DNA of 64,000 bases from the NCBI RefSeq assembly GCF_003664185.1, contig NZ_RCCS01000005.1:62001-126000 (forward strand), in the 5' to 3' direction. Shown here one piece after another: positions 55,039-63,615 of this stretch. This stretch comes from Tenacibaculum discolor. GTDB lineage: Bacteria > Bacteroidota > Bacteroidia > Flavobacteriales > Flavobacteriaceae. Under the pieces are notes generated by a model. That model ran no database searches. It worked only from the letters and a program-made list of their open reading frames with translations, and was not told the origin of the DNA. A program made the position numbers and the translations under genes. The first letter of the stretch is position 1; each line of letters opens with the position of its first letter.

Positions 55039-57110
55039 TGAGTAACAGAAATTACAATGTATTTTTCAATACACATACAGTTAGCGGTATTGTTATAAGT
55101 GTAGCCTTATATGTTATCTTTTTTACAGGTGCTTTTGCTCTTTTTAAAGATGAAATTGAAGCTTGGGAAGATGGTAAACATTCACAAAATATTGCTAGAG
55201 AAAATATTGATTATGATTCTTTATTAAAAAAACTCTCAGAAAATCATTATTTAACGAGTAGAGATATTCGTTTTTACTTAGGGCATAAAAGCGACAATAT
55301 CTATGTCTTAACCTCAGCTGCTAAAGACACAGTAAATATTCCTGATGAAGCTAAATATCAAAACTATCAAGCTATAAATATTCATACTGGTGAAACAGCT
55401 AGTTATGTAGAGAAATATGGTTTAGGAGAGTTTTTATACCGTTTACATTTCTTTACACAAATTCCTACTATTGGAATTTACCTTGCCGGTTTTGTATCCT
55501 TATTCTTTTTGTTTGCCATTGTTACTGGAGTGATTGTGCATTGGAAAAAAATTATTTCAAACTTTTACCAGTTCAATCCCAAAATTGCTTTAAAAAGAGT
55601 CTGGACAGACGCACATACTGCATTAGGAATTATAGGACTTCCTTTTCAGTTTATGTACGCTGTTACTGCTGCTTATTTCTGTTTAAGTTTGTTTGTTTTA
55701 CTTCCTGCAAACTTTTTATATGGTGGTGATCAAGATAAACTAATGGAAGATTTGCGCCCCGACCGTACATCGTATGAATGGATTGCTAAAACTGACAAAG
55801 AAATTCCTAGTGTCAATAAATTTGTAAAAGAAAATGCTAACCGCTGGTCTCATTTTAACTCAAATTATGTTTTAATTAAAAACTATGGCGGTACCAACAT
55901 GAAATATTGCTTGATTGGTGAACTAGATTATAAAGAACGCTTTTTAAGTTCGGGAATGATATTTTATGATTTTGAGACCGATAAAACTTCGATTGTAAGA
56001 AATCCTAATGAAAGTAAGTATACAGATGATATTCAACTTTCTGTAAGCCGTTTACACTATGGTAATTTTGGAGGTATTACTGTAAAAGCTATTTACTTTA
56101 TCCTAGCGCTTATTACTTGCTTCGTAATTATCACGGGGGTATTAATTTGGATTGAAGCTCGCAATAAAAAAAGTATGAGTTTAAAGCAACGTCTTTACAC
56201 TGCCAAGGTAGGACATATTTATCTTGCTATTTGCTTGTCATTATTTCCTGTTATTGCCTTATTTTTCTTGGTCGTAAAATTATTACCAGAAACTTACCAA
56301 ACTCAAAAAATGAGCATTTTATACACTTGGTTTTTTGTTATTTGGTTAGTAGCAATCCTCTATTTTAGATTTAAACGAAATAATTATTTCACAAACAAAA
56401 CTACTTTACTAGCAGGTGCAATTCTAGGCTTTTTAGTTCCAATTGCTAGCGGCATTATTTCCAATAACTGGATTTGGAACACTTACAAAGCTAAGCAATT
56501 TGACATTCTTACAGTTGATTTACTATGGATAGGAATTTCTGTTACTGCATTATTTATCTATCTAAAAATAAAACCAGAAGTAAAAGCTAAAAGTACTTTT
56601 ACAAAACACCCTATAGATTATAAAAATCGTAAACAGTTATTAGCTGAAGAAGCACAAAAAACAACTAAAGATTTAACTAACGAAAAGAAACAATTATTAA
56701 ACAATAAAAACCACATACCTATGAGAACAAAAATTATAATCCTTTGGATATTTTTAGCAATTGGCTGGATAGTTCACCACATTTACGGACTGTTTAATAT
56801 ATACTACAATGAAACCTTAGTAATGGAGGGGGCAACTGGTGAAGCTCCTTTTATACATCACATATATCGTATTTTATTTGAAGGAATGTGTTTGCTTTTT
56901 GGTTTATTAACTATTGAAATTTCTAAGAAATGGTTTAAAATAACTTCAATCGTATGGGCTAGTATAGCTGGTTTATATAACGTATATCATTTCTTTGAGG
57001 CTATCTTACATGAATCAAGTAATATTTCTGAAATATTTATGCTTCTTTTAGTAGCTATTGCAAGTATATTTTTAATTATTAATATTTATAAATGGATTAA
57101 AGATATTTAA
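55038..57110 (+). CDS. PepSY-associated membrane protein with extra C-terminal membrane domain
   Basis: A 690-residue inner-membrane protein. Residues 1-540 or so form the PepSY-TM core: NTHTVSGIVISVALYVIFFTGAF starts the first helix, further helices carry HFFTQIPTIGIY, WTDAHTALGIIGLPFQ and RLHYGNFGGI, and two periplasmic loops hold the PepSY-like regions. Conserved His residues suggest heme, and relatives (FpvG, FiuB-like) reduce ferric siderophores in the periplasm. After a Lys/Glu linker (about 520-560) comes a separate domain from residue 562 with four helices (HHIYGLFNIYYNE, HHIYRILFEG, YNVYHFFEAIL). I choose the ATG at 55038, overlapping the previous stop; the longer reading from 54951 would run through DUF3649. 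Confidence 0.82.
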   Translation: MSNRNYNVFFNTHTVSGIVISVALYVIFFTGAFALFKDEIEAWEDGKHSQNIARENIDYDSLLKKLSENHYLTSRDIRFYLGHKSDNIYVLTSAAKDTVNIPDEAKYQNYQAINIHTGETASYVEKYGLGEFLYRLHFFTQIPTIGIYLAGFVSLFFLFAIVTGVIVHWKKIISNFYQFNPKIALKRVWTDAHTALGIIGLPFQFMYAVTAAYFCLSLFVLLPANFLYGGDQDKLMEDLRPDRTSYEWIAKTDKEIPSVNKFVKENANRWSHFNSNYVLIKNYGGTNMKYCLIGELDYKERFLSSGMIFYDFETDKTSIVRNPNESKYTDDIQLSVSRLHYGNFGGITVKAIYFILALITCFVIITGVLIWIEARNKKSMSLKQRLYTAKVGHIYLAICLSLFPVIALFFLVVKLLPETYQTQKMSILYTWFFVIWLVAILYFRFKRNNYFTNKTTLLAGAILGFLVPIASGIISNNWIWNTYKAKQFDILTVDLLWIGISVTALFIYLKIKPEVKAKSTFTKHPIDYKNRKQLLAEEAQKTTKDLTNEKKQLLNNKNHIPMRTKIIILWIFLAIGWIVHHIYGLFNIYYNETLVMEGATGEAPFIHHIYRILFEGMCLLFGLLTIEISKKWFKITSIVWASIAGLYNVYHFFEAILHESSNISEIFMLLLVAIASIFLIINIYKWIKDI

Positions 57111-57153
57111 TATACAATAAGCTTAATCTACATTTCCTTAGTCCCCCAATTTT

Positions 57154-58128
57154 ATGGAAATTGCTATAGCCAACGATGATACATTGCAATTAAAAAAAAT
57201 ACTACAGTTACAAAATAAAAGTATAAACTGTGGTATAACAACCTATACCTATACAGTTAATGCTGCCTATGGTAATGGAATTATAACTAGTTACTATTTT
57301 GATGGTTTATTAATTACTATAATAAATGCTAAGTTTAAAAAAGATTTTCTTTTTACCTCAGATCATAACTTAAGTTCTTTAGAACTATCTGTTTTAATAG
57401 AAGGGGAAAAGATTATTCGTTTTTCTGATTTCAAAAACGACCTTATTCTTGAAAAAAATGAAAGCTGTCTTCTATACAATAACAATGAAGATAGTAAAGC
57501 CTTTTTTTACAGAGACAAACCTATAAACGAAATTAAAATTAGCATGTATGATTCTTTCATACAAAAACATCAAATGCAAGCTCTTTTGTCCAATGATAAG
57601 GCGCTTGGTTTAAAAAAAACAGAAACCTTTACTCAACAATTAACTTCTAATATGGAGAAAATTGTTACCGAAATACTCCTTAACTCACAAAAAGGGTTAC
57701 TTAAACGTCTTTTTTTAGAATCAAAAACTTTAGAATTGCTACATCTTCAATTAGCTATTCGTACAAAAAAAGCGAGTAATTCTAATGAGAATATTCTTAA
57801 GAAAATATATAAAGTAGAAGCTATACTTCAAACAAATCTACATGAACAAATATCCATACAGCAGCTTGCTCGCAAAGTATTATTGAATCAAAATGTTTTA
57901 AAAAATGAGTTTAAAAAATTGTTTGATGAAACTATTTTCAATTATGCTAAAAAATTAAGAATGGAGAAGGCTAAAAACCTATTGACTCATACTCAAAGAC
58001 CTATTTATGAAGTAGCTGATATGGTAGGGTATAAAAACCCTACTCATTTTACAGCTGCTTTTAAAAAGTTTGAAAAAGTTACTCCTAAAGAGTTTAGAAA
58101 GAATTATTCTTATGAGTCTTCAAACTAG
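57154..58128 (+). CDS. AraC-family regulator, PchR-like
   Basis: A 324-residue transcription factor. The C-terminal 105 residues (from about 220) are a complete AraC-type double helix-turn-helix: ISIQQLARKVLLNQNVLKNEFK is the first, then YAKKLRMEKAKNLLT and IYEVADMVGYKNPTHFTAAFKK, the second with the usual signature. The N-terminal half has no recognised sensor fold by motif but resembles regulators of siderophore uptake such as PchR that bind the ferric siderophore (YFDGLLITII, LSVLIEGEK). It lies 43 bases after the PepSY gene, in position to control the receptor and perhaps the converging biosynthesis operon in response to siderophore. Confidence 0.82.
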   Translation: MEIAIANDDTLQLKKILQLQNKSINCGITTYTYTVNAAYGNGIITSYYFDGLLITIINAKFKKDFLFTSDHNLSSLELSVLIEGEKIIRFSDFKNDLILEKNESCLLYNNNEDSKAFFYRDKPINEIKISMYDSFIQKHQMQALLSNDKALGLKKTETFTQQLTSNMEKIVTEILLNSQKGLLKRLFLESKTLELLHLQLAIRTKKASNSNENILKKIYKVEAILQTNLHEQISIQQLARKVLLNQNVLKNEFKKLFDETIFNYAKKLRMEKAKNLLTHTQRPIYEVADMVGYKNPTHFTAAFKKFEKVTPKEFRKNYSYESSN

Positions 58129-58163
58129 AGTCTGAGTTTATACTCATTTATTTCTCAAGTTTG
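58121..58163. terminator. Nested hairpins at the convergence of uptake and biosynthesis units
   Basis: Outer arms CAAACTAGAG (58121-58130) and CTCAAGTTTG (58154-58163) pair with one mismatch; inside, TGAGT / ACTCA (58133-58137, 58142-58146) form a second hairpin. Both stop codons of the converging genes lie within. Likely to stop transcription from both sides. Confidence 0.55.
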
Positions 58164-59059
58164 TTTAACCAAGCTTCATTCCTGTACTCTCTTGCCTTTT
58201 TTCCTCCATCAATATGGTTCCAACCTGGAGGCATAAAAACATATTTTACTTTGTCTATTAATCTTGGTGCTTTTTTAACGTCTAACCATAATTCTTTCCA
58301 TAGTAAAAACTGTACATCCCATATGCTTTCACTATTCAATTTGTCATGCATAATTCCATATTCAATCTTTTCATTATCTAATTCTTTTTGAAAAGTTTTA
58401 AATAAGCGATCCCAAATACTAAAGGTTTCGCCATAATTTCTATCTAAATAAATATGGTTTTTAGCATGATGCACCCTATGAACTGAAGGCGTAATTAATA
58501 TCTTATCCAACTGTTTCTGCTTTCCAATAACTTTTTCGTTTATATGTGTTAACGTAGCATATAGTCTTGCTATCGGCTCAATTACAAAAATCATCAATGG
58601 ATGAAATCCTACTATTGGAAGCCATATAAAATTAAACGGAGTAAAAAACACATCAAATATTGATCCTCGTGCAACTACAGTTAAATTCATTTCTTCTGCT
58701 GTATGATGTACACCATGGATACACCATAAAACTCGAACTTTATGTCCTAATAAATGAATAAAAAACACTGTAAAATCGTACAATAAGTAAGCCGCAATCC
58801 AAACATACCATTGAAACCCTAAGGTAAAAAATCTATTTTCATACAACCAAAACATGCTAGCCACAATAAACACTTTTGACAGTAAAAAATATGGAATGCT
58901 TTGCACTAAATATGATATAATACTAACGACTCCTTCTTTGTTTTTTTCTACATAACTTGTTACTATAAGAATTCCCCATTCAACTAGCATTAAAACAAGC
59001 ACTATTATACTCATATGTTCTAATTGACCTACAAGTACTTTTATAGATGATAAATCCAT
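58148..59059 (-). CDS. Sterol desaturase / fatty acid hydroxylase-family membrane enzyme
   Basis: A 303-residue integral membrane diiron enzyme of the fatty acid hydroxylase superfamily. The histidine clusters are complete: HLLGH (102-106), HGVHH (115-119), His172 in ATLTHIN, and HRVHH (194-198), with transmembrane helices around 17-37, 45-65 and 85-105 and more around 140-165. Members desaturate or hydroxylate sterols, fatty acids, ceramides or carotenoids, using oxygen. It starts 3 bases after the esterase gene in a siderophore operon, so hydroxylation or desaturation of a lipid part of the product is plausible. Its role as a siderophore tailoring enzyme is inference; general lipid metabolism is the alternative. 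Confidence 0.85.
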   Translation of the reverse strand: MDLSSIKVLVGQLEHMSIIVLVLMLVEWGILIVTSYVEKNKEGVVSIISYLVQSIPYFLLSKVFIVASMFWLYENRFFTLGFQWYVWIAAYLLYDFTVFFIHLLGHKVRVLWCIHGVHHTAEEMNLTVVARGSIFDVFFTPFNFIWLPIVGFHPLMIFVIEPIARLYATLTHINEKVIGKQKQLDKILITPSVHRVHHAKNHIYLDRNYGETFSIWDRLFKTFQKELDNEKIEYGIMHDKLNSESIWDVQFLLWKELWLDVKKAPRLIDKVKYVFMPPGWNHIDGGKKAREYRNEAWLNKLEK

Positions 59060-59062
59060 TTT

Positions 59063-60091
59063 TTAATTATTCTTATAAAAATTATTCTTTAAAAAAGCAC
59101 ACACTTGTGCTACTGCTCCTTTTGAAGCTTCGGTTTTTCTAAGAGCATTTAGTACTATAAAATCGTGTATTGTTCCTCCATATCTTGTTGAAACAACTGG
59201 TACTTTAGCTGTTCTTAACTTTTTGGCGTACGCCTCACCTTCGTCTCTTAGCACATCATATTCCGCCGTTATTAAAAGTGTTTTAGGTAAATTTTGAAGT
59301 TCTTCTAAACTTGCTTTTAAAGGAGTTACAGTTGCTAATGATTGCGTGCTTTTATCAGAAGCGTATACTTCCCAAAACCATTTCATGGTAGCTTTAGTTA
59401 AATAATGCCCTTTAGAAAATTGTTCATATGATTTGGTGTTTAAATTAGCATCGGTTACAGGATACAACAACACTTGCCCAAGAATTTTAGGAGCTCCTTT
59501 TTCTTTTGCCTTCATTGCTACGGTCGTTGCCATGTTTCCTCCTACACTGTCACCACCAACTATAATTCTGTTTGAATCTAATCCATAGTTCTTCCCATAT
59601 TTTGACATAAATAAAGCTGCTGCATACCCTTCTTCATTTGCTACAGGATACTTTATTTCTGGTGCTCTTGAATATTCTACAAAAACAACTCCTACATTAG
59701 CTTTTAAAACAATATCTCGCATTAACCTTTTGTGTGTTTCAAAGCTATTAAACACCCATCCTCCTCCATGAAAATACACTAGTATTGGAAGCAATTTTTC
59801 AGCCTTTTTTGGCTTTATGATTACTGAATTAACTTTCCTATCTTCTTCTTTAAAGGTAACTTTTGTAAAAATTACGTTATCATAGGTTAAGGTTGAATCT
59901 TTTTGCATGTTTTCCATAGCTAACCTTCCCACATCCAAAGGCAAATCTTGTAATGGTGGGCCTTGATAAGAATGAATAGCTTCTAAAAACTCTTGAACAG
60001 TAGGATCTAATCCATAACTCCCTGCTAATGTTGCTTGCGCTGCAGATTTAAGCTGCAATAAGACAACAATAATTACTAATAACCTCTTCAT
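59063..60091 (-). CDS. Alpha/beta hydrolase, HSL-type esterase
   Basis: A 342-residue exported esterase. Signal peptide of about 20 residues (MKRLLVIIVVLLQLKSAAQA), then a hormone-sensitive-lipase-type fold: oxyanion motif HGGGW at 108-112, nucleophile Ser182 in GGDSVGG, Asp279 in AEYDVLRDEG and His309 in GGTIHDF. It is therefore a likely active periplasmic or surface carboxylesterase. The location between a membrane acyltransferase-like gene (2-base gap) and a fatty acid hydroxylase-like gene (3-base gap) suggests it hydrolyses an ester or acyl group in the siderophore, for iron release or product maturation. That use is inference. Confidence 0.88.
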   Translation of the reverse strand: MKRLLVIIVVLLQLKSAAQATLAGSYGLDPTVQEFLEAIHSYQGPPLQDLPLDVGRLAMENMQKDSTLTYDNVIFTKVTFKEEDRKVNSVIIKPKKAEKLLPILVYFHGGGWVFNSFETHKRLMRDIVLKANVGVVFVEYSRAPEIKYPVANEEGYAAALFMSKYGKNYGLDSNRIIVGGDSVGGNMATTVAMKAKEKGAPKILGQVLLYPVTDANLNTKSYEQFSKGHYLTKATMKWFWEVYASDKSTQSLATVTPLKASLEELQNLPKTLLITAEYDVLRDEGEAYAKKLRTAKVPVVSTRYGGTIHDFIVLNALRKTEASKGAVAQVCAFLKNNFYKNN

Positions 60092-60093
60092 AC

Positions 60094-61194
60094 CTATGCC
60101 ATTTGTTGTGCTAACCTTGCTTTTTTACTTCTTTTTGCAACCTTGTATTTGTTAAACAGATATAATAAACTGAAAGTTCCTATGTTTACAGCCAACATAA
60201 TGGCTAAAACCATTGGTTCGTTATAAGCTGAAAATTCTGTAAACACTAGTAACCAGTAAATTAACACCCATTGTATCATATAAAAAAGGGTAACATTCTT
60301 GCTACAGTAAAAAAACAATCTGCTTACATAATTGTTCTTAGGAAGATTTCGTTCTATTAAATAATACACCCAGAAAAGAACTAAGATACACCCCATTAAT
60401 CCCATACTTCCTCCTGGGCCTAAATGATAATAATCTCCAAAATGGTATTCATAATTATAATCACACAGTAACTTTCCTGTTACGAGAAAAACGATACCTA
60501 TATACAACATTGGTCTGAATAAAGATTTATCAGCATTTTCAGGTGCTTCTTGGTATCTTAATCCTAAATACAGCCCCATCAGAATAAATGAAATCCACGG
60601 AAATAAAGGAAAGTATACATCAAAGTTATTACCCCAAATAAGGTTTAAAACATAATCTACCCCAGGAATTCCTAGTTGAATACCACTTACAATTTTTGAA
60701 AGCCACATAACGACCAATGCTATAAGTATGAGTATGTTTTTATTTTTAATTAAGAACTTAAACGATATCCCTATTAAAAATAATGATATCCCTATTAGTT
60801 GAAACATATCTCCTTTTAAAAAGTAGTTTAACATACTATACGGATTACTTACTTGAAGCCCGCTTGCCTTTACAAAACTTTCTGGAAAACCTCCAAAAAA
60901 CAAAAGAGGTACTATAAATCTTAAGAAGTTTAAAATGTATCCTAAAATAATAATGAATAAAGCTTTTTTAAAGATTCCTTTTTTATTGGAGTTTCTTGAG
61001 AATGCAAATGATATCCCCATTACAATAAGGAAAACGGGTGATCCTCTTTCTAATATCTGAGCTATATTTCCAGTTATCGAGTTTTCCCAAGTATCCATAT
61101 TTGAAAAAATCATCATCACATGTACTGGAATCATAATAAGAACACTAAATCCTCTTACAAAGTCCACAGCTCTTACTCTATTTTGTTTTTCCAT
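60094..61194 (-). CDS. DUF1624/heparan-glucosaminide N-acetyltransferase-like membrane protein
   Basis: A 366-residue integral membrane protein with about ten predicted helices. It begins RVRAVDFVRGFSVLIMIPVHV, the conserved start of membrane acetyltransferase-like families (DUF1624, DUF418, heparan-alpha-glucosaminide acetyltransferase), where a histidine in the first helix (the H of PVHVM) is catalytic or structural. GSPVFLIVMGISFAFSRN is the second shared block. Relatives move acyl groups across the membrane from cytoplasmic acyl-CoA to extracellular acceptors. In this operon it might acylate the siderophore or export it. It directly follows the NIS synthetase gene without a gap. Confidence 0.72.
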   Translation of the reverse strand: MEKQNRVRAVDFVRGFSVLIMIPVHVMMIFSNMDTWENSITGNIAQILERGSPVFLIVMGISFAFSRNSNKKGIFKKALFIIILGYILNFLRFIVPLLFFGGFPESFVKASGLQVSNPYSMLNYFLKGDMFQLIGISLFLIGISFKFLIKNKNILILIALVVMWLSKIVSGIQLGIPGVDYVLNLIWGNNFDVYFPLFPWISFILMGLYLGLRYQEAPENADKSLFRPMLYIGIVFLVTGKLLCDYNYEYHFGDYYHLGPGGSMGLMGCILVLFWVYYLIERNLPKNNYVSRLFFYCSKNVTLFYMIQWVLIYWLLVFTEFSAYNEPMVLAIMLAVNIGTFSLLYLFNKYKVAKRSKKARLAQQMA

Positions 61195-63033
61195 TTAATT
61201 CTTTTTAAATTTTATATTTTTTGAGCTATTATTTTTTACTGCTGTCTCTTCTTTTTTAAATTTTGCTAGTGGATTCTCTAGAATTCCTTCCAATTTTAAG
61301 CTTTCAATTGGATCGGCTAAACTCAATATTTGTTTTGTGTTACTTAACTGCAACCTGTTTAAGCAACAACGATCAAACTCATTAACAAATAAATCGTATC
61401 GTTCGTATTTCTCTGAAAACTCTGGATGCTCTTCCTGATACTCATACACACATTCTGCTACCAATTCCCAAAAGTTTTCTTCTGAAAAGTTTGCATAACT
61501 GTCTAATTGTTGTGCCATAAAACGGAAAAAGCAATCAAAAACATCTGTAAAAATTGAAAGTACTTTCATTGCATCAGAGGTTTTAGTAAACAATCTTTTA
61601 GCGTGCTCAGGCAAGTGCATTGCTTCATTAAAAACAATCACTTCTTCAGTAATATCTTTCATTAACACATATACTGGCGTGTTTTCTTCTAATACTAGAA
61701 TAAGGTTTTCTCCATGTGGCATAAACACAAATTCATACTTATAAAAGCAGTGTAATAGTGGTGTTAAATAAGCTTTTAAATAACGCTGAACCCAAGTACC
61801 GGTGTCATAAGGAGATGCTTCTATTAAAGCGGTTAAAAATGATTTTTCTTGATAGTCTACATGCAGTAAAGCAGCCATCGTAAGTACTCGTTGGTTAGAG
61901 CTTATTTTTGTAAACGGACTCTCACGCCACAAGGCTGATAACATCTTGTTATGCGGATTCGTTTTTCCTAACACCTCATAATAGTGATTATGATATCCTA
62001 CCGTTGCTACTTCCCCCAACATGGTAAATCCATTGTTTAGTAAGTATGTGTCTTCTGCCAACAAATCTGTTATCCATTGGGTGATGTGCGGCGTACTTTG
62101 CATGTAATAAGGAGAAAGTCCACGCATAAAGCCCATGTTTAAAATCGACAATGCTGTTTTCGTATATAACTTTTCTGGATGTGAAACATTAAAAAGTGTT
62201 CTGATAGATTGTTGAACTGAAAAGTCATCATCACTTTCACCTACCAAAATGATATTTTTTTGAGCAATATCTGCTCCAAAAACAGCTACTATCTTATTTT
62301 TCCATTGCCATGGATGCACTGGCATAAAAATGTAATCTTCTGAAGCAACATTATATTTTTTCAAGACTTCTTTAAATGAACTCACTTTTTCTTCACCTAA
62401 CTCATTTTCTAGAAGTTTTTCATATTCATAACCTTTAATGGCTGTGTAAGTCGCATATTTTTTATGAGCTGCAATCCATATGAGTTTAAACGATTGATTA
62501 CTTTCTGGTGAATATCTATGGTAATCATCTATATTAAATCCTATTCTTCCATTGTTTGCTACAAAACATGGATGTCCTTCAGTCATTGCATGCTCTATTT
62601 CTTGAAAGTTTTTTTCGGCTAATTCACTTGCTGAAAATTTTTCGTTCGTGTATTTATATGCTGCGCCAGAAAGCGTACTCGCTATTTCTTCTAAATAGGT
62701 TGCTAAAAATTCATTTGGGATACCTAATGTATTTTGGAATTCCGTAATAAAGTGCAGTGCATCTAAGCAAACTTCTTCTGATGAATTATTCTTTTTGATA
62801 ATGCTCTTTGCATCCACCATCCAATGGTCGAGTAAATATTTCTTCGCCTTAAAATGATATGTAAACTCCTTATTATCAGAAATTATCTGATATACACATC
62901 CATGAACTTCTTCTGAAATAAATTCAGGAATTAAAATAAGCTCATGTGAAAACTCACTGATTGCTTTTTTTATTAGTTGACGATTTACAAAACTCCATAC
63001 TTCGGGTTGTAAATGTGCTATATTATTTGTCAT
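61195..63033 (-). CDS. NIS siderophore synthetase, IucA/IucC family (complete copy)
   Basis: A 612-residue NRPS-independent siderophore synthetase that forms an amide between a carboxylate and an amine or hydroxylamine with ATP. The IucA/IucC signatures are intact: GHPCFVANNGRIGF (153-166) and the ATP-binding MPVHPWQW (237-244), SIRTL (276-280), Lys292 and GFMRGLS (301-307). These residues fit the AlcC/DesD-like group that joins N-hydroxy-N-acyl diamines. The C-terminal FhuF-like domain (about 440-590) ends with KFKKEE and a basic tail. It overlaps the upstream GNAT gene by 11 bases. Confidence 0.93.
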   Translation of the reverse strand: MTNNIAHLQPEVWSFVNRQLIKKAISEFSHELILIPEFISEEVHGCVYQIISDNKEFTYHFKAKKYLLDHWMVDAKSIIKKNNSSEEVCLDALHFITEFQNTLGIPNEFLATYLEEIASTLSGAAYKYTNEKFSASELAEKNFQEIEHAMTEGHPCFVANNGRIGFNIDDYHRYSPESNQSFKLIWIAAHKKYATYTAIKGYEYEKLLENELGEEKVSSFKEVLKKYNVASEDYIFMPVHPWQWKNKIVAVFGADIAQKNIILVGESDDDFSVQQSIRTLFNVSHPEKLYTKTALSILNMGFMRGLSPYYMQSTPHITQWITDLLAEDTYLLNNGFTMLGEVATVGYHNHYYEVLGKTNPHNKMLSALWRESPFTKISSNQRVLTMAALLHVDYQEKSFLTALIEASPYDTGTWVQRYLKAYLTPLLHCFYKYEFVFMPHGENLILVLEENTPVYVLMKDITEEVIVFNEAMHLPEHAKRLFTKTSDAMKVLSIFTDVFDCFFRFMAQQLDSYANFSEENFWELVAECVYEYQEEHPEFSEKYERYDLFVNEFDRCCLNRLQLSNTKQILSLADPIESLKLEGILENPLAKFKKEETAVKNNSSKNIKFKKN

Positions 63034-63613
63034 GTTGTTCTAGTTTGATTAAAGCTGATTGGTAAATCTCTCTTGTACAAAAAGCTAAGGCTGCTTTTTT
63101 ATGAGGTAACTCAACTTCTTTTTGATATTCAAAACCTGCTTTTTTATTTAGCGTATGAATTTTTTCGTTATTCACATCGGGTTCTACAACAATTCTTTCC
63201 ACTTGTGGCAAGCTGAAAAAATAATCGATAATGGTTGAAAATACATGCCATGTAAACTGTGGTATTCTTCTTTCTACTGGTGCTACCAAAACATGCATTC
63301 CGTAATCGTTTTCTTGTGCATTGTAATAGTTTGCTATGATGTCTTCTGATGCTTTGTACAACTCCATTAAAAAAACAGGAGTATCATTTAACATTCCTAT
63401 ATAACTATCATGAAATGGATTATTTTCTATTTCATGATACTCAGTATGTACTTCTTCTAAAGACTTATTTAACATCTCCCAATATTTTGCATAAGGTTGT
63501 GTTACCCAACTATGCAACATTGGTGTATCTGTTTCCAATTGAAATGGACGAATACTGATTACCCCCAATTCCTTAATTTCTTTACTAAATACTTTTTGAT
63601 GTGTTTGAACCAT
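63023..63613 (-). CDS. Siderophore-type GNAT acyltransferase (AlcB/IucB/RhbD-like)
   Basis: A 196-residue GNAT-family protein of the kind that acylates N-hydroxy-lysine, -cadaverine, -putrescine or similar in hydroxamate siderophore biosynthesis. The recognisable pattern HSWVTQPYAKYWEM (about residues 30-43), DSYIGMLNDTPVFLMELY, and VEPDVNNEKIHTLNKKAGF near the end match the AlcB/IucB/RhbD group. Acetyl-, succinyl- or longer acyl-CoA may be the donor. It starts 2 bases after one NIS synthetase gene and its end overlaps the other, so the three are translated as a block. Confidence 0.9.
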   Translation of the reverse strand: MVQTHQKVFSKEIKELGVISIRPFQLETDTPMLHSWVTQPYAKYWEMLNKSLEEVHTEYHEIENNPFHDSYIGMLNDTPVFLMELYKASEDIIANYYNAQENDYGMHVLVAPVERRIPQFTWHVFSTIIDYFFSLPQVERIVVEPDVNNEKIHTLNKKAGFEYQKEVELPHKKAALAFCTREIYQSALIKLEQHDK

Positions 63614-63615
63614 AG

